Numbered from the stretch's first letter, positions 25,499 to 35,452 are shown. The stretch is 64,000 bases of DNA from Bradyrhizobium erythrophlei (GCF_900129425.1 NZ_LT670817.1:3720001-3784000); one strand, 5' to 3'. Program-made: numbers and translations. The notes: generated by a model not told the origin, from the sequence alone.

Positions 25499-25846
25499 TC
25501 AAATATCCGCTAGCCGGCGCAATGTCGCCTGAAAACTGAGACTTCGGCTGCCCACCAGCGTGGTGCCGAAAACTTCGGAATCGCCATCCCCGAATGTTCC
25601 AGAAAAGCCCGACGCGACCTCCCGGCCACCAAATAACGGGCTCGTCAGGTTGGTTCTGGAGGGCGTGTGCTGGTTGGTGACCAGATCGCCCTTCCAGGTT
25701 CCGTTTCCGACGGTGTAGGAGCCGACCGACCAGAAGTAGGGGTCGCCGCCGAGCAGCACGCCATCCCTGAGGATAATGATGCCGCTGGCCCGGCCCTTCA
25801 CCCCGTCGAGCATCCGGATATGAATGGAATAAAGTCCATTCGTCAT
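25499..25846 (-). CDS. GrlR-like small regulatory/lipocalin-fold protein
   Basis: A 115-aa protein starting MTNGLYSIHIRMLDGVKGRA, followed by GIIILRDGVLLGGDPYFWSVGSYTV and a C-terminal beta-rich half. This is the pattern of GrlR-type proteins (NGLYSIHF..VVVLRDG..GGDSxYYYxGSY), named after a type III secretion regulator in enteric bacteria but widespread in rhizobia, where they have no secretion link. Function here is unknown. It stands alone. Confidence 0.7.
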   Translation of the reverse strand: MTNGLYSIHIRMLDGVKGRASGIIILRDGVLLGGDPYFWSVGSYTVGNGTWKGDLVTNQHTPSRTNLTSPLFGGREVASGFSGTFGDGDSEVFGTTLVGSRSLSFQATLRRLADI

Positions 25847-26081
25847 GTGAATGCCCTGGCGAGACGACGGAGATCCTGGAAATATCAGGAGGATTCGAGC
25901 TCGTCACCGGCGACGCGGAAAACCCTAACAGGCAGCGTCATTTGCGTTGATCATTTGAGAACTTACTGCGGCCATCTGCGGGGGTCCAGAGCGAACGTCG
26001 ATTGTTCCTCGCTTTAAGGCCGTCGAAACGATCCCCGCGAGCGCTGCGGAGCAGCTGATCGTGAGGTAAATGAAGCGGCGG

Positions 26082-26512
26082 TTATTTCCTGGAGCAGAGC
26101 AGTACCATTCCGGTGGAAGGCGTCGGACAGGATGCGGTCCAGACGCCGCCGGTTTTCATGGTCGGCTGGAGGATGGCACCTTCGTTCGACAGGCAGGTTA
26201 CCGAAGCCACGATCTCGCCCGTCGCACATTCCGAAGTGCATCCGATCGAGCCGCAGGCGTCGCGGCCGATGGATTTGGCATAAACCGCACTGCTGGGGCC
26301 GGCCGGGCCCTGTATTCCATCTTTGCCGTCTTTTCCCGGTAGCCCCGCAGGTCCCGCCTTGCCTTGCTCGCCTTGAGGCCCCGGCGGCCCTGCCGGACCC
26401 GGATCGCCCTGTCGCCCTTGGCGCCCTCGAAGCATCCGCCGAGCGAGATTGCGGCGATGCACAGGACAATCAGAACTGGAAAACGCCGCCAGTTACCCCC
26501 AGCACATTTCAT
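26082..26512 (-). pseudogene. collagen-like lipoprotein gene with a one-base frameshift
   Basis: The first frame (from the ATG at 26512) encodes a lipoprotein signal peptide, LIVLCIAAISLGGCFEGAKG, with a lipobox Cys. The second frame continues with collagen-type Gly-x-y repeats (GDPGPAGPPGPQGEQG, GLPGKDGKDG) and a Cys-rich C-terminal domain ending MVLLCSRK. The two frames join if one G is added to the GGG at 26407-26409 (minus strand), giving GAKGDRGDPGPAG, which continues the repeat perfectly. It is therefore either a real frameshift, a phase-variable homopolymer, or a sequencing error. The intact product would be a surface lipoprotein of about 140 aa. Confidence 0.75.
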
Positions 26513-26734
26513 GCGTCCGTCGCGCCCCCGTCACAATCGGCGAACCGAGTAACTGAAATTCGATCCAACCATCGAACCATTTAACCGAATCTGGCGTCAT
26601 TGGTTCCATGAGGGCGCCAAGCCGGCAAGTCGGCATCTTGACCCGCTGAGCGGAGAAGGCTTGATGGTCGCGGTGTCGGCAAGCTGCGGCGATGCGATAG
26701 CTGGCAGCGGTTGTTTTAGGGGAATGACAAGACG

Positions 26735-26908
26735 ATGACCGACCCCGACCAAGGTGGAAACCGGCGCCCCGCGATTGCGGGACTGGCGATTGCCGTCGTC
26801 CTGCTGGCGGTGGGGCTGTGGCTGGCGCACGAATTGACCGCGAGCAGCAAAATGCAGGATTGCCTGATGTCGGGCCGCACCAACTGCAACGTGATTCCCG
26901 CCCAATAG
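26735..26908 (+). CDS. small single-pass membrane protein (57 aa)
   Basis: The ATG has GGGGA ten or so bases upstream. The 57-aa product has a polar N-terminus with basic NRRP, one hydrophobic helix (AIAGLAIAVVLLAVGLWLA), and a short periplasmic tail with two Cys (MQDCLMSGRTNCNVI) that could form a disulfide. N-in/C-out topology follows from the charge. I recall similar small proteins in Bradyrhizobium, with no known function. Confidence 0.6.
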   Translation: MTDPDQGGNRRPAIAGLAIAVVLLAVGLWLAHELTASSKMQDCLMSGRTNCNVIPAQ

Positions 26909-26997
26909 CGATCGCATCGGGTGAGGATTCGATAAGCAGTAATGGCACCGGCGCAGGCGCGGGCCTTTTTAAATCCACATCCGACGCCCGGCCGGCT

Positions 26998-27237
26998 TCA
27001 TCTTTCGCTGGCAGCTTCCAGGCATTGATTGACGTGGGCTGCCCGATCTCTCGGCAGAACTTTGGCCTCGTCAGCCTTGTGGTTGCATTCCACCACCTTG
27101 ATTTGCTCGGCTCGCCGCTTCAACGCGGCTTCGCGATATTCGGGAGCAACAGTATTCGGATCGACGAGCTTTTGGGCGAAGCTCGGTTCGCTAAATGCGA
27201 ACGCCGCGACAAAAACGAAAGACCAAATGTACCTCAC
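26998..27237 (-). CDS. small secreted PsiF-like protein
   Basis: A 79-aa protein with a signal peptide (about residues 1-21, ending PSFAQ) and a single helical unit bearing two Cys: VVECNHKADEAKVLPRD, then VNQCLEAASER. The C-x(n)-C spacing with KVLPRDR resembles one PsiF repeat (phosphate-starvation-inducible family), though this is a weak match. The start is a GTG at 27237, chosen because GAGGAG lies seven bases upstream and the signal peptide begins there; the frame extends further up without meaning. Confidence 0.65.
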   Translation of the reverse strand: MRYIWSFVFVAAFAFSEPSFAQKLVDPNTVAPEYREAALKRRAEQIKVVECNHKADEAKVLPRDRAAHVNQCLEAASER

Positions 27238-27706
27238 GGCAAAACTCCTCGGCCTGAGAAAAACCGCCGCTCCTATCCAGGCCACTGGTTGCCGGACTAA
27301 ACGCTCCGTCAGACCAACCGCGCCCGGACAAGGCCAGCTTGCGCGTTGGTAACTCAGGCTGCCGCACCGCACATATGAACTAGCTCACACAACCCGAGCG
27401 CGCCTGAACGGTTCGGGCCTGAGGTGCGCAACCTTGTTTCCCGTTCCGAGTTGCACTCGAAGCTTTCGGAGGAACAAACGACCGCTTCAGCGAAACGGCC
27501 AAAAGAACGGCCCCAGCGCGGGGGAGAGCTGAGGCCGTCAGGGGGCTTGTATTTGCCTCGTTATGCCGAGGGGAATCGGCACGGTTCGTTGAATTGCAAA
27601 CCGGAAGATAGTTCCCGGCAAATCTGAAGACGTTGATCGGGCAGGTTTTCGTTGCCGGTTTTCGTTGAAACGGTTTCCTACCAAACGCGGCAAGCGGGAG
27701 ACCCCG
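27238..27706. other. 470-base stretch with no supported gene
   Basis: It lies between a divergent pair (PsiF-like on minus, zinc-ribbon protein on plus). Frames such as 27424-27627 plus lack a ribosome-binding site or recognisable features. Nothing further seen. Confidence 0.5.
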
Positions 27707-27928
27707 ATGGGTACGAAAACGACGTTTGTTTGCGATTGCTGCTTTCGCGAAGCGGACAATAATCTGGGCTGGGCTCGCGTCCATATCAATGGCGCCAGCG
27801 GTGACAAGCAGCTCATGCCGGACGACAACCGCGACCTCTGTGAGATTTGCTGGAGCCCGCTGCAGACCTTGATGAAGAAGGTCCACGAAGAGGCCCGAGG
27901 GAAGCGGAATCCGCCTCGCGGCGGCTGA
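27707..27928 (+). CDS. small zinc-ribbon-like protein
   Basis: A 73-aa protein with two Cys pairs, FVCDCCF and DLCEICWSPL, spaced as in a zinc ribbon, separated by DNNLGWARVHING. The tail is basic (KRNPPRGG). Start is the ATG at 27707 with GGGAGA five bases upstream rather than an in-frame ATG 14 codons earlier. No family recognised; probably a zinc-binding cytosolic protein. Confidence 0.6.
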   Translation: MGTKTTFVCDCCFREADNNLGWARVHINGASGDKQLMPDDNRDLCEICWSPLQTLMKKVHEEARGKRNPPRGG

Positions 27929-28096
27929 TCGCCGAGACGCAGCCGCAAGGGACGAGGGTTGTTGTAGGCCCGCGCCCTGATCGACAGGACCTTCATTAAA
28001 AACTGGCGATCTCAGCGGAAAGGCTAGAAGCCTGGGTTCAGGAACTGTTGCCTTAGCAAGGGTAAACAGTTCCATGATTGGGACGCGGGCGCAAAC

Positions 28097-31000
28097 TCAC
28101 GACGCTGTGCCTGCGTTTACCGGCAGGGTGAATTGCAACGTGGCGCCGTGGGGTACATTTGCCGTAGCCCACAGCCGGCCACCGTGGGTTTCCACGATCG
28201 AGCGGCAGATCGAGAGTCCCATACCCATGCCGCTGGATTTTGTGGTGAAGAAGGGGTTGAACAGCCGGTCGGCATTCTCGACGGAGATCCCGACGCCGCA
28301 ATCCGTCACACTTAGCAATACTTGTTGCGCTCCGTCCTGACGCGATCGGATCACCAGTTCGCGCGGCCGATCCATGACCGCTTGCATTGCTTCATTGCCG
28401 TTCATCACCAGGTTGATGATCACCTGTTGCAGTTGGACCCGATCGCCAAGGATCATGGGCAGGGCAGGCGCCAACTCCGTTCGCAACGACACCCGGTGGC
28501 TTGTTAGTTCACGCTGCACCAGGGCGATGACCTCCCTAGCGACGTCGTTAACGTCGAGTGGAAGCTTCTCAACGCTGGCCTTGTGCGCGAGCGAACGGAC
28601 ACGCCGGATCACCTCACTTGCCCGATGGCCGTCGTCGATAATCCATTCCAACGAGCGGCACGCCGCGTCCAGGTCGGGAGTTTCGCGGCGGAGCCAGCGC
28701 AGACCGGACTCGGCGTTGGCGACGACGCCGGCGAGCGGCTGGTTTACTTCATGGGCGATCGAGGCCGTCAATTCGCCCAGCGCCGTCACGCGCGTAAGAT
28801 GCGCGAGTTCCATTTGGGCATCGAGCAGGCGCTGTTCGCTGGAGCGCAGCTTCTCTTCCGCCCGCTTCCGGTCTGTCATGTCGATGACAAAGGCAACCCC
28901 TTCGTCTCGTTTCCACTCGAAGAGCGCGCCGGCGATCAGAACCGCCACGCGGCTGCCGTCTTTGCGGAAATATTCCTTTTCGTAAGGCCTGCAGCTCCCG
29001 GTCGCACTAACCTGGGCCAACGCATCCTGGTCGGCGCGGGTCCACTCGGCGGGCGTCAGTTCCGCCCACTTTATTCGACCCGATAGGAGCTCTTCACGGC
29101 TGTAGCCGAACATGTCGAGAATGGTTTGGTTGGCTTCGACGATCCGGCCCTGAAAATCCCAGATCATGACCCCGATGATGTTCGAGTCGACCAGGCGGCG
29201 GATCCTGGCCTCCCGTTCCCGGAGATCGCTGTATAGGCGCGCGTTCTCCAGCGAAATCGCTGCTTGCGACGCCAGCAGTTCCAGTACCGAGATCCGCGCG
29301 GGCGTGAATACGTGCGATGCCAAATTGTTCTCGAGATAGAGCACCCCGATCAGCTTGGACTGCTTCACCAGCGGCAGGCAGAGCACCGACCGGGCGTGCT
29401 TCTGACGCAGGTACTCATCCGCCGAGAACGGATTCTGCGCCGAGGCGTCTTCAAGGATGACGCTCTCCCGCGTCCGGATCACGGTGTGGAGCACGGATTC
29501 GGGAAGCTCGGCCGGTGACGGGGCCGTCTGGCGCAACGTGACCTCAACCTGGCCGCGGCCGGTCGTCGCTTCCGCCACAATCCGTGCCTCGTCGCCCGGA
29601 AACAGGATGAGCAGGCCCCGCTCGGCGCCGGCATGCTCGACCGCGATCCGCAGTAGCGTCTCGATGAGCTTGCCGAGGACGATTTCGCCGGACACCGCCT
29701 GCGCGGCCTTGAGCACCGTGCCGACATCCAACTGCTCGACCGGCGCGCCAATGGTAGTGGTAGGAGATGCAGCGATCGCTGCGTCGCGGAGATGCGGATG
29801 AAGCTGTTCGAGTTGCCGCGTCTTGCCGAACGCGCCCCAGCGAAGATAGCAACGCCGCGCCTCCCGCAAACAGGCATGGGCGATCGTCTCGGCGCCGCGT
29901 GCCGCATAGAAGCGCGCGGCCACTTCATGGGCCAGGCCCTCGTTCTGTACGAAGCCGTTCTCAGCTGCCGAGCGAATGGCCTCTTCGAACAGACGCATTG
30001 CATCCGCGTCTCGCCCTTCGAGACGCGCGATCTCGGCGCCGATCAGCGCGGCGCGGTTCGCGAAATTCTCGGGGCAGTTCTCCGCCCACACCTCGAGCTG
30101 CTTGTGATGGGCGGCCAGCATCTCCAGATGGCGGGCCCGCTCACTGGCTGATGCCGCGTCGCACTGTGCTGCTCGCGCGACCGCATCATAAAAATGGAAC
30201 TCGGCCACCTCAAAGAATGAGGGCGACGTCCAAAGAAGCTGCTGCGCCTTCGATGCTGCCTCGATCGCGGAAGCATAGTCGTTTGCGTAGACGCGCGCTT
30301 GCAGCTTACGGACCCAATACCAGCATTCGGGAAGCGCCAAACGTGGATCACTCCGCAAATGATCTTCGAACGGGCTCTCGTTGAACTGTTCATCATTGAA
30401 GGAGCCGAATTCTGCGGTCAGGCCGCGCAGGGTCCGGATTAGCCCGAGCTGCGCGGTGATAATATCGATAACGAGACCAAACCGTGCCTTCCGCGCGAAG
30501 TCGAGCCCATTTTCGGCTTCGCGTTGCGCATCGCCGAGCGGTTCTCCGCTAGCGATAAGATTCGTGTTCAGGTTGTTGCAGCTGTAAGCCGCAAAGGTAA
30601 GGTCGCCGATCTTGTTTGCGGTGTCGAAGGCGCGACGCACCAAATCCCGGCCGGTTTGGACGTGGCGCGTCCAAGGCATAACAAGATTCCCAAAGGACAT
30701 GTAGGCACGGGCTTGGTAGCGATGCAGTCCACGCTTCTCCACCAGATCGTAACCAAGGCTGCCGAATCGATATCCTGCCCGGTAGTCGCCAAAATGCGGT
30801 CCGAGAACCATACCAAGCCAGACATAAGCGAAGCATGATCCATCGCTATTACCGTGCTCGAGGCTGAGATTGACCATCCGGCAAATCACGAGTGAGAGCA
30901 GGTTCTCGTCGGTAAACAGGGCGGGCGTCACGACCTCTGTCAGAACATCGAGAGTGGCGCGGACCTCAGCATTGGTCATCAAAGGCAGGTCGACGAGTTC

Positions 31001-33598
31001 TTCTATGGAGCGGCTCCCGACCTGTTGCCATATCCGAGCATATTCGTGCCGGACCTCGTCCGCGGTCGGATGCGGCAACCAGTGCACACCGCCTCTTTGG
31101 AGATATGCAAGGCATACCTCCACGCCGCGGTCGCTCCGATCCAAGGTCGTATATAGCGTCAGCTGCAAGCAGGCCACGGCGGCGATGTCGATGAGGTTTC
31201 CGGCGCGGTGCGAAAGCATGATGAGCCGTTCCTCCGCCGCCGCCAGATCGGCGGTCAGCAGCTCGCACTCGGCCTGGTGGTACTCGATCGAAAAGGTGAG
31301 CTCGTATTGCTGCTCCCAACTGTCCTCCGTCAGCAGTGCGCGACCGGCTGCGAGATAGGTCAGCGCTGAGGCGTAGGCCGTTGAAGTCTTTGCGCGCTTG
31401 CCTGCAATAAGATTGAGCTCGGCGACCCGGTCGCGCTCTTCCCTTGAATGGATCAGCATGGCACCGCGGTCGAGCTGGTTCACAATCTCGAAGATCTTCT
31501 CCTCTAGCTCCTCCGACGGTGCTTGTGATGCAAGCACTCGGCCAATCTGAAGATGTGCTGCCGCCCGCTCGTCTTCAGGGATGAGCGCGTAGGCCGCCTC
31601 CTGAACGCGGTCGTGGAGGAACGCATAGGATCTGTCCAGGCGGAGGACCAACCCCGTGCTGGCAGCCTCCCAGAGCGCCGTGTGGATCTCCTCTTCCGAT
31701 ACCCCGCGAACCAGGGTCAGAGCGGCGATCTCGGCTACGTTCCCCAGACAGGCGAGTTGCTTGAGTGCTTGCTGCGTCGTGTCGGACAACCGCTTCAGCT
31801 TCGCGACCATGAAATCCACCACGTTGTCGGTGTAGCCTTTGGCGCGGATGCGCGCCAAGTCCGAGATCCAGGTCGCCGCGTCCGTATCGAACGCGAGGAG
31901 CCCTTCCTCGGCCAGCCCCGTGAGGAATTGGATTGCGAAGAACGGATTGCCGCCAGTTTTCTCGTGCACCAGTTGCGCCAGAGGATGCGCGGAATCCCGA
32001 TTACAGCGCAGAGAATCGACCACGAGTCGGCCAACATCGTCGAGCTCGAGGGGTGCCAGCACAATCTCTTGCATCCTCGCTCCCGCCTTGCGGATCGCCT
32101 CCAGCGTTCGCATGAGCGGGTGAGACGGACTGACCTCGTTGTTGCGGTAGGCCCCGACCAGCAGGACGTGCCGCACATCCGGATCGGTGATCAGCTGCTC
32201 CAGCAGTTCGAGAGTTGCCGCGTCCAGCCATTGCAAATCGTCGAGGAACAATGCGAGGGGGTGCTCCGGCCGCGCGAACACGCCGAGGAAGCGTCGCAGT
32301 ACCGTCTGGAAGCGGTTCTGCGCATCCTGCGGCGGAAGGTCCGGAACGGGCGGCTGTTTCCCGATGACGAACTCAACCTCGGGGATGAGGTTGACGATAA
32401 GCTGGCCGTTGGGGCCTACCGCGTCCTCCAGCGCGCCCCGCCAGTGGCCCACCTCCGCTTCGCTCTTGGCAAGGATCTGACGGACGAGGGTCTGGAAGGC
32501 TTGTGCCAAGGTCGCGTACGGGATGTCGCGCTTATATTGGTCGAACTTGCCGGATGCGAACAGGCCGCGCGGCGAAACCAACGCCTTGTGCAGCTCATTG
32601 ACCACGGAAGATTTGCCGACGCCGGAATAACCGGATACGAGCACGAGTTCTGGCGTGCCGTGGGCCACAACGCGGTCGAAGGCTGCGAGCAAGGCATCAA
32701 TCTCGCGCTCTCGCCCATACAGTTTTTCCGGGATCAGCAGCCGGTCCGGCGGGTCGTGCGTGCCCAGCGGGAACGGATCGATGCGACGATGCTTCTCCCA
32801 TTCCCCCAGGCACCGTCGAAGATCGACTTCGAGGCCGGAGGCGGTCTGGTAGCGCTCTTCGGCGGTCTTGGCGAGGAGCTTCATCACAATTGCCGAGAGC
32901 GCCGCGGGGACGCCCGCGAGCCGCTCGTTGGGCGGCAGCGGTTGGCGGGCGATGTGGCAGTGAACCCACTCCATCGGATCGGCGGCGGTGAAGGGGAGAT
33001 GCCCCGTCAACATCTCGTAAAGGGTGACGCCCAGAGCATAGAGATCGCTCCGGGAATCCACCGAACGGTTCATCCTGCCGGTTTGTTCCGGCGCCATGTA
33101 GGCGAGCGTGCCCGCGATCACCTCTGGTGGGGCCGGGGCCTGATGCTCGCGCGGCAGACGCGAGGCAATGCCGAACCCCGTCAGCCACACGCTGCCGCTT
33201 GCCGAGTCCATCAGGATATTGGTTGGCTTGATATCCTTGTGGATGAGGCCTCGCGCATGCACTTGGCGGAGCACCTCCGCAAGCGGGATCGCGATGCGGA
33301 GGAAATGCGATATCTCCAATGGTCCGTCGAGCAGTCGATCGACCGGCGTACCGCCGGGATCCTCGAGCACCAGCGCCATGCCGCCATTGTGGCGCGCCAG
33401 CGCGACTGGTCGCGCCGCCCAGTGAGCATCAAGTTCGGCTTTCAGCGCATGTTCATGTTCAAGCCGCTCAACGCAACCGAGCGAGCCTTCTTCCGCGGCA
33501 GCAAGCAGGATCGGCGCCAAGCCGTTGCCACAGCCCCGGTAGAGAGCGATGTCTCCCTCTCGCAGCGGCGAGAATACGTAGCTCGAAAGCTCCCTCAC
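28097..33598 (-). CDS. giant hybrid sensor: Ser/Thr-kinase-like + AAA ATPase + GAF + PAS + histidine kinase
   Basis: An 1833-aa signalling protein. Order: kinase-like domain (about 20-270) with the catalytic-loop-like HKDIKPTN near 120; AAA/STAND ATPase with Walker A SGYSGVGKSS near 320 and Walker B LALFLDDLQW; a long helical repeat region; GAF domain (about 1300-1450); PAS domain (about 1460-1590); and a histidine kinase with phospho-acceptor His near 1615 in SIAHEVNQPLAG and an ATPase with DCGVGI and GMGMGLSI. In the kinase-like part the DFG motif reads GFG and no Gly-rich loop is visible, so it is likely a pseudokinase. The GTG start has AGGAGG five bases upstream. Partner regulators may be the FixJ-like proteins elsewhere in the window. 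Confidence 0.93.
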   Translation of the reverse strand: MRELSSYVFSPLREGDIALYRGCGNGLAPILLAAAEEGSLGCVERLEHEHALKAELDAHWAARPVALARHNGGMALVLEDPGGTPVDRLLDGPLEISHFLRIAIPLAEVLRQVHARGLIHKDIKPTNILMDSASGSVWLTGFGIASRLPREHQAPAPPEVIAGTLAYMAPEQTGRMNRSVDSRSDLYALGVTLYEMLTGHLPFTAADPMEWVHCHIARQPLPPNERLAGVPAALSAIVMKLLAKTAEERYQTASGLEVDLRRCLGEWEKHRRIDPFPLGTHDPPDRLLIPEKLYGREREIDALLAAFDRVVAHGTPELVLVSGYSGVGKSSVVNELHKALVSPRGLFASGKFDQYKRDIPYATLAQAFQTLVRQILAKSEAEVGHWRGALEDAVGPNGQLIVNLIPEVEFVIGKQPPVPDLPPQDAQNRFQTVLRRFLGVFARPEHPLALFLDDLQWLDAATLELLEQLITDPDVRHVLLVGAYRNNEVSPSHPLMRTLEAIRKAGARMQEIVLAPLELDDVGRLVVDSLRCNRDSAHPLAQLVHEKTGGNPFFAIQFLTGLAEEGLLAFDTDAATWISDLARIRAKGYTDNVVDFMVAKLKRLSDTTQQALKQLACLGNVAEIAALTLVRGVSEEEIHTALWEAASTGLVLRLDRSYAFLHDRVQEAAYALIPEDERAAAHLQIGRVLASQAPSEELEEKIFEIVNQLDRGAMLIHSREERDRVAELNLIAGKRAKTSTAYASALTYLAAGRALLTEDSWEQQYELTFSIEYHQAECELLTADLAAAEERLIMLSHRAGNLIDIAAVACLQLTLYTTLDRSDRGVEVCLAYLQRGGVHWLPHPTADEVRHEYARIWQQVGSRSIEELVDLPLMTNAEVRATLDVLTEVVTPALFTDENLLSLVICRMVNLSLEHGNSDGSCFAYVWLGMVLGPHFGDYRAGYRFGSLGYDLVEKRGLHRYQARAYMSFGNLVMPWTRHVQTGRDLVRRAFDTANKIGDLTFAAYSCNNLNTNLIASGEPLGDAQREAENGLDFARKARFGLVIDIITAQLGLIRTLRGLTAEFGSFNDEQFNESPFEDHLRSDPRLALPECWYWVRKLQARVYANDYASAIEAASKAQQLLWTSPSFFEVAEFHFYDAVARAAQCDAASASERARHLEMLAAHHKQLEVWAENCPENFANRAALIGAEIARLEGRDADAMRLFEEAIRSAAENGFVQNEGLAHEVAARFYAARGAETIAHACLREARRCYLRWGAFGKTRQLEQLHPHLRDAAIAASPTTTIGAPVEQLDVGTVLKAAQAVSGEIVLGKLIETLLRIAVEHAGAERGLLILFPGDEARIVAEATTGRGQVEVTLRQTAPSPAELPESVLHTVIRTRESVILEDASAQNPFSADEYLRQKHARSVLCLPLVKQSKLIGVLYLENNLASHVFTPARISVLELLASQAAISLENARLYSDLREREARIRRLVDSNIIGVMIWDFQGRIVEANQTILDMFGYSREELLSGRIKWAELTPAEWTRADQDALAQVSATGSCRPYEKEYFRKDGSRVAVLIAGALFEWKRDEGVAFVIDMTDRKRAEEKLRSSEQRLLDAQMELAHLTRVTALGELTASIAHEVNQPLAGVVANAESGLRWLRRETPDLDAACRSLEWIIDDGHRASEVIRRVRSLAHKASVEKLPLDVNDVAREVIALVQRELTSHRVSLRTELAPALPMILGDRVQLQQVIINLVMNGNEAMQAVMDRPRELVIRSRQDGAQQVLLSVTDCGVGISVENADRLFNPFFTTKSSGMGMGLSICRSIVETHGGRLWATANVPHGATLQFTLPVNAGTAS

Positions 33599-33853
33599 GA
33601 GGGCCTCCTGCCAGGAGGACTACTTTAGTACATTGATTAGGTTATGTTTCCTTTCGCCCGTCAATTCAAAAACAGACGAGCAAAGCGGGTTCCCAATTAC
33701 GATCGGTGCCATATCCGTATTATGGCTCGACGATGACGAGAACCGCGGTGGTCTTTTGCTATCTCGCCGAGATTTGGGCCGACGAAGTGATCGGCAATTC
33801 GATCTCCGCCCCGACGAGACGAAACGAATCGGCACCAAGCGGACGTTATGTGT

Positions 33854-33970
33854 TTATGCAAATCCCTTATCACGCAGGTGCTCGGTCGCCCGTCGCATGA
33901 CCTCGTGAAGCCAAACCTGCGAAGGGGCGCCTTCATGGCGCTCGTGCCACAGCGATCGAACCTCCAGACG
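33854..33970 (-). pseudogene. C-terminal scrap of a LysR-family regulator
   Basis: Minus-strand codons read RLEVRSLWHERHEGAPSQ, VWLHEVMRRATEHLRDKGFA and a stop. This L-W-H-E-R-x-H-x-x-P-x-x-x-W-L-R pattern is the usual end of LysR-type regulators. No other part of such a gene is present: immediately upstream the DNA switches to a LivF fragment on the other strand. Confidence 0.55.
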
Positions 33971-33971
33971 T

Positions 33972-34532
33972 GTCGTCGGCTATGTTCCGCAGACCCGCGG
34001 CATCTTTCGTTCCCTGACCGTGGAGGAGAACCTCTCGGCGGGATTGAAAGACCGCTCGCGAGACGCGCTCGCCGAAGCCTATGAGATGTTTCCGAGGTTG
34101 CGTGAGCGGAGGCGTCATCTCGGGATGCAATTGTCCGGTGGCGAGCAGCAGATGTTGTCGATGGCGAGGACCTTGCTCGGAAAGCCATCCATCCTGCTGC
34201 TCGACGAGCCGCTCGAAGGCCTCGCCCCGGTGATCTGCGACGAACTCATGGCCATGATCTCCCGTTTGGCCGCGTGCGGCGAGGTGACCGTCATCCTCGT
34301 CGAACAGCAGATCGAGCGCGCTTTGGATTTCGCCGGCCGCGTGTTGATTTTGGAGCGCGGTAGGGAGGCGTGGCTGGAGCTTTCCAGCGAACTCAGGTCG
34401 AACCGTACTCTCCGTCGATCGCCTACTCGGAGTTGGTATTCATTGAGCGGATCTCGATTGCTGCTAAGCTGCCACCGTTGGAGCGTAACCACCGTGATGT
34501 CAGACGTTGGCGAAGTCATTAGGAAATGCTGA
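33972..34532 (+). pseudogene. livF: 5'-truncated ABC ATPase, LivF-like (branched-chain amino acid type)
   Basis: In-frame sequence starts mid-protein at VVGYVPQTRGIF, then SLTVEENLSAGL, the signature LSGGEQQMLSMARTLLG, Walker B ILLLDEPLEGLAP and VILVEQQ. This is the second half of LivF. The Walker A part is missing, as is a start with ribosome-binding site. After LERGREAW the expected C-terminus is replaced by unrelated residues up to the stop at 34532. It cannot make a working ATPase. Confidence 0.8.
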
Positions 34533-34645
34533 TGCCGATCTCTGGCAAGATGCAGGCGAACGGGCCGCCCGCGAAGAAGCCCTGCAACTAGGCCGCAGCG
34601 CAAGTCGGAGTAATCTCGTAATCTTATGACGGTAAGGAGTTTTCG

Positions 34646-35452
34646 ATGATCAGGGGCGGGTGGTTTGTCGCGGCCATGTGCGCGACCGCGGCGGTCGTGG
34701 TGTGGACGGGCGGACAAGCGGATGCCGCTCAGTGCGGCAACGGACCCGGCGGTTTCGAGGCCTGGAAACGTCAGATGGGCGAAGAGGCGAGAGCCAAGGG
34801 CATCGGCGCCAATGCCGTCGGCGCGCTGATGCAGGCGAACTACGCGAGCGCGACCATCGCCGCCGACCGCGGCCAGCGGAGCTTCGGCCTGTCGCTCGAT
34901 CAGTTTCTCGCCAAGCGCGGCGCCTCGACCATCGTCGCCCGGGGGCGGGGACTGAAGCATTCCCAGGCGGCGTTGTTCGCGTCGATCCAGCAACGGTATG
35001 GCGTCCCGCCGGGGCCGCTGATCGCTATCTGGGGAATGGAGACCGGCTTCGGAAGCCAGCGCGGCAATCAGAACATGCTTTCGTCCATTGCCACGCTCGC
35101 GTACGACTGCCGGCGCCCCGAGTTCTTTACCGAGCAGCTTTATGCCGCTTTGAAGCTGATCGACCGCGGTTCCTTGTCGGCCGGCACGCGCGGATCCATG
35201 CACGGAGAGGTCGGCCAGACGCAGTTCATGCCGAAAAACATTTTGGCCTACGGCACCGGCAATCTCGACGTCGCCGCCAACGCGCTCAGTTCGACGGCGA
35301 ATTTGCTGAGGGCCCATGGCTGGCGCGCCGGCGCGGGCTACCAACCAGGAGAACCGAACTTTGCAGCCATCGAAGCCTGGAACGCCGCCCCCGTCTATCA
35401 GAAGGCCATCGCACTCATGGGCCGGCAGATCGATGAGGGAGGCCAGCGCTGA
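34646..35452 (+). CDS. lytic murein transglycosylase, MltB/SLT_2 type
   Basis: A 268-aa periplasmic enzyme with a signal peptide (residues 1-28, ending ADAAQ). The catalytic Glu is Glu132 in IAIWGMETGFGSQRGNQN, the hallmark of the MltB-type fold, and the QTQFMPKNILAYG segment completes the peptidoglycan cleft. It cleaves the glycan strand with formation of 1,6-anhydro-MurNAc, supporting wall turnover. The protein is shorter than classical MltB (about 330-360 aa) and has no C-terminal peptidoglycan-binding domain. AAGGAG lies near the ATG. Confidence 0.92.
   Translation: MIRGGWFVAAMCATAAVVVWTGGQADAAQCGNGPGGFEAWKRQMGEEARAKGIGANAVGALMQANYASATIAADRGQRSFGLSLDQFLAKRGASTIVARGRGLKHSQAALFASIQQRYGVPPGPLIAIWGMETGFGSQRGNQNMLSSIATLAYDCRRPEFFTEQLYAALKLIDRGSLSAGTRGSMHGEVGQTQFMPKNILAYGTGNLDVAANALSSTANLLRAHGWRAGAGYQPGEPNFAAIEAWNAAPVYQKAIALMGRQIDEGGQR

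Noticed and set aside
31553..33628. 691-codon plus-strand frame opposite the giant kinase
   Set aside because: Antisense shadow; the minus strand encodes continuous recognisable domains.
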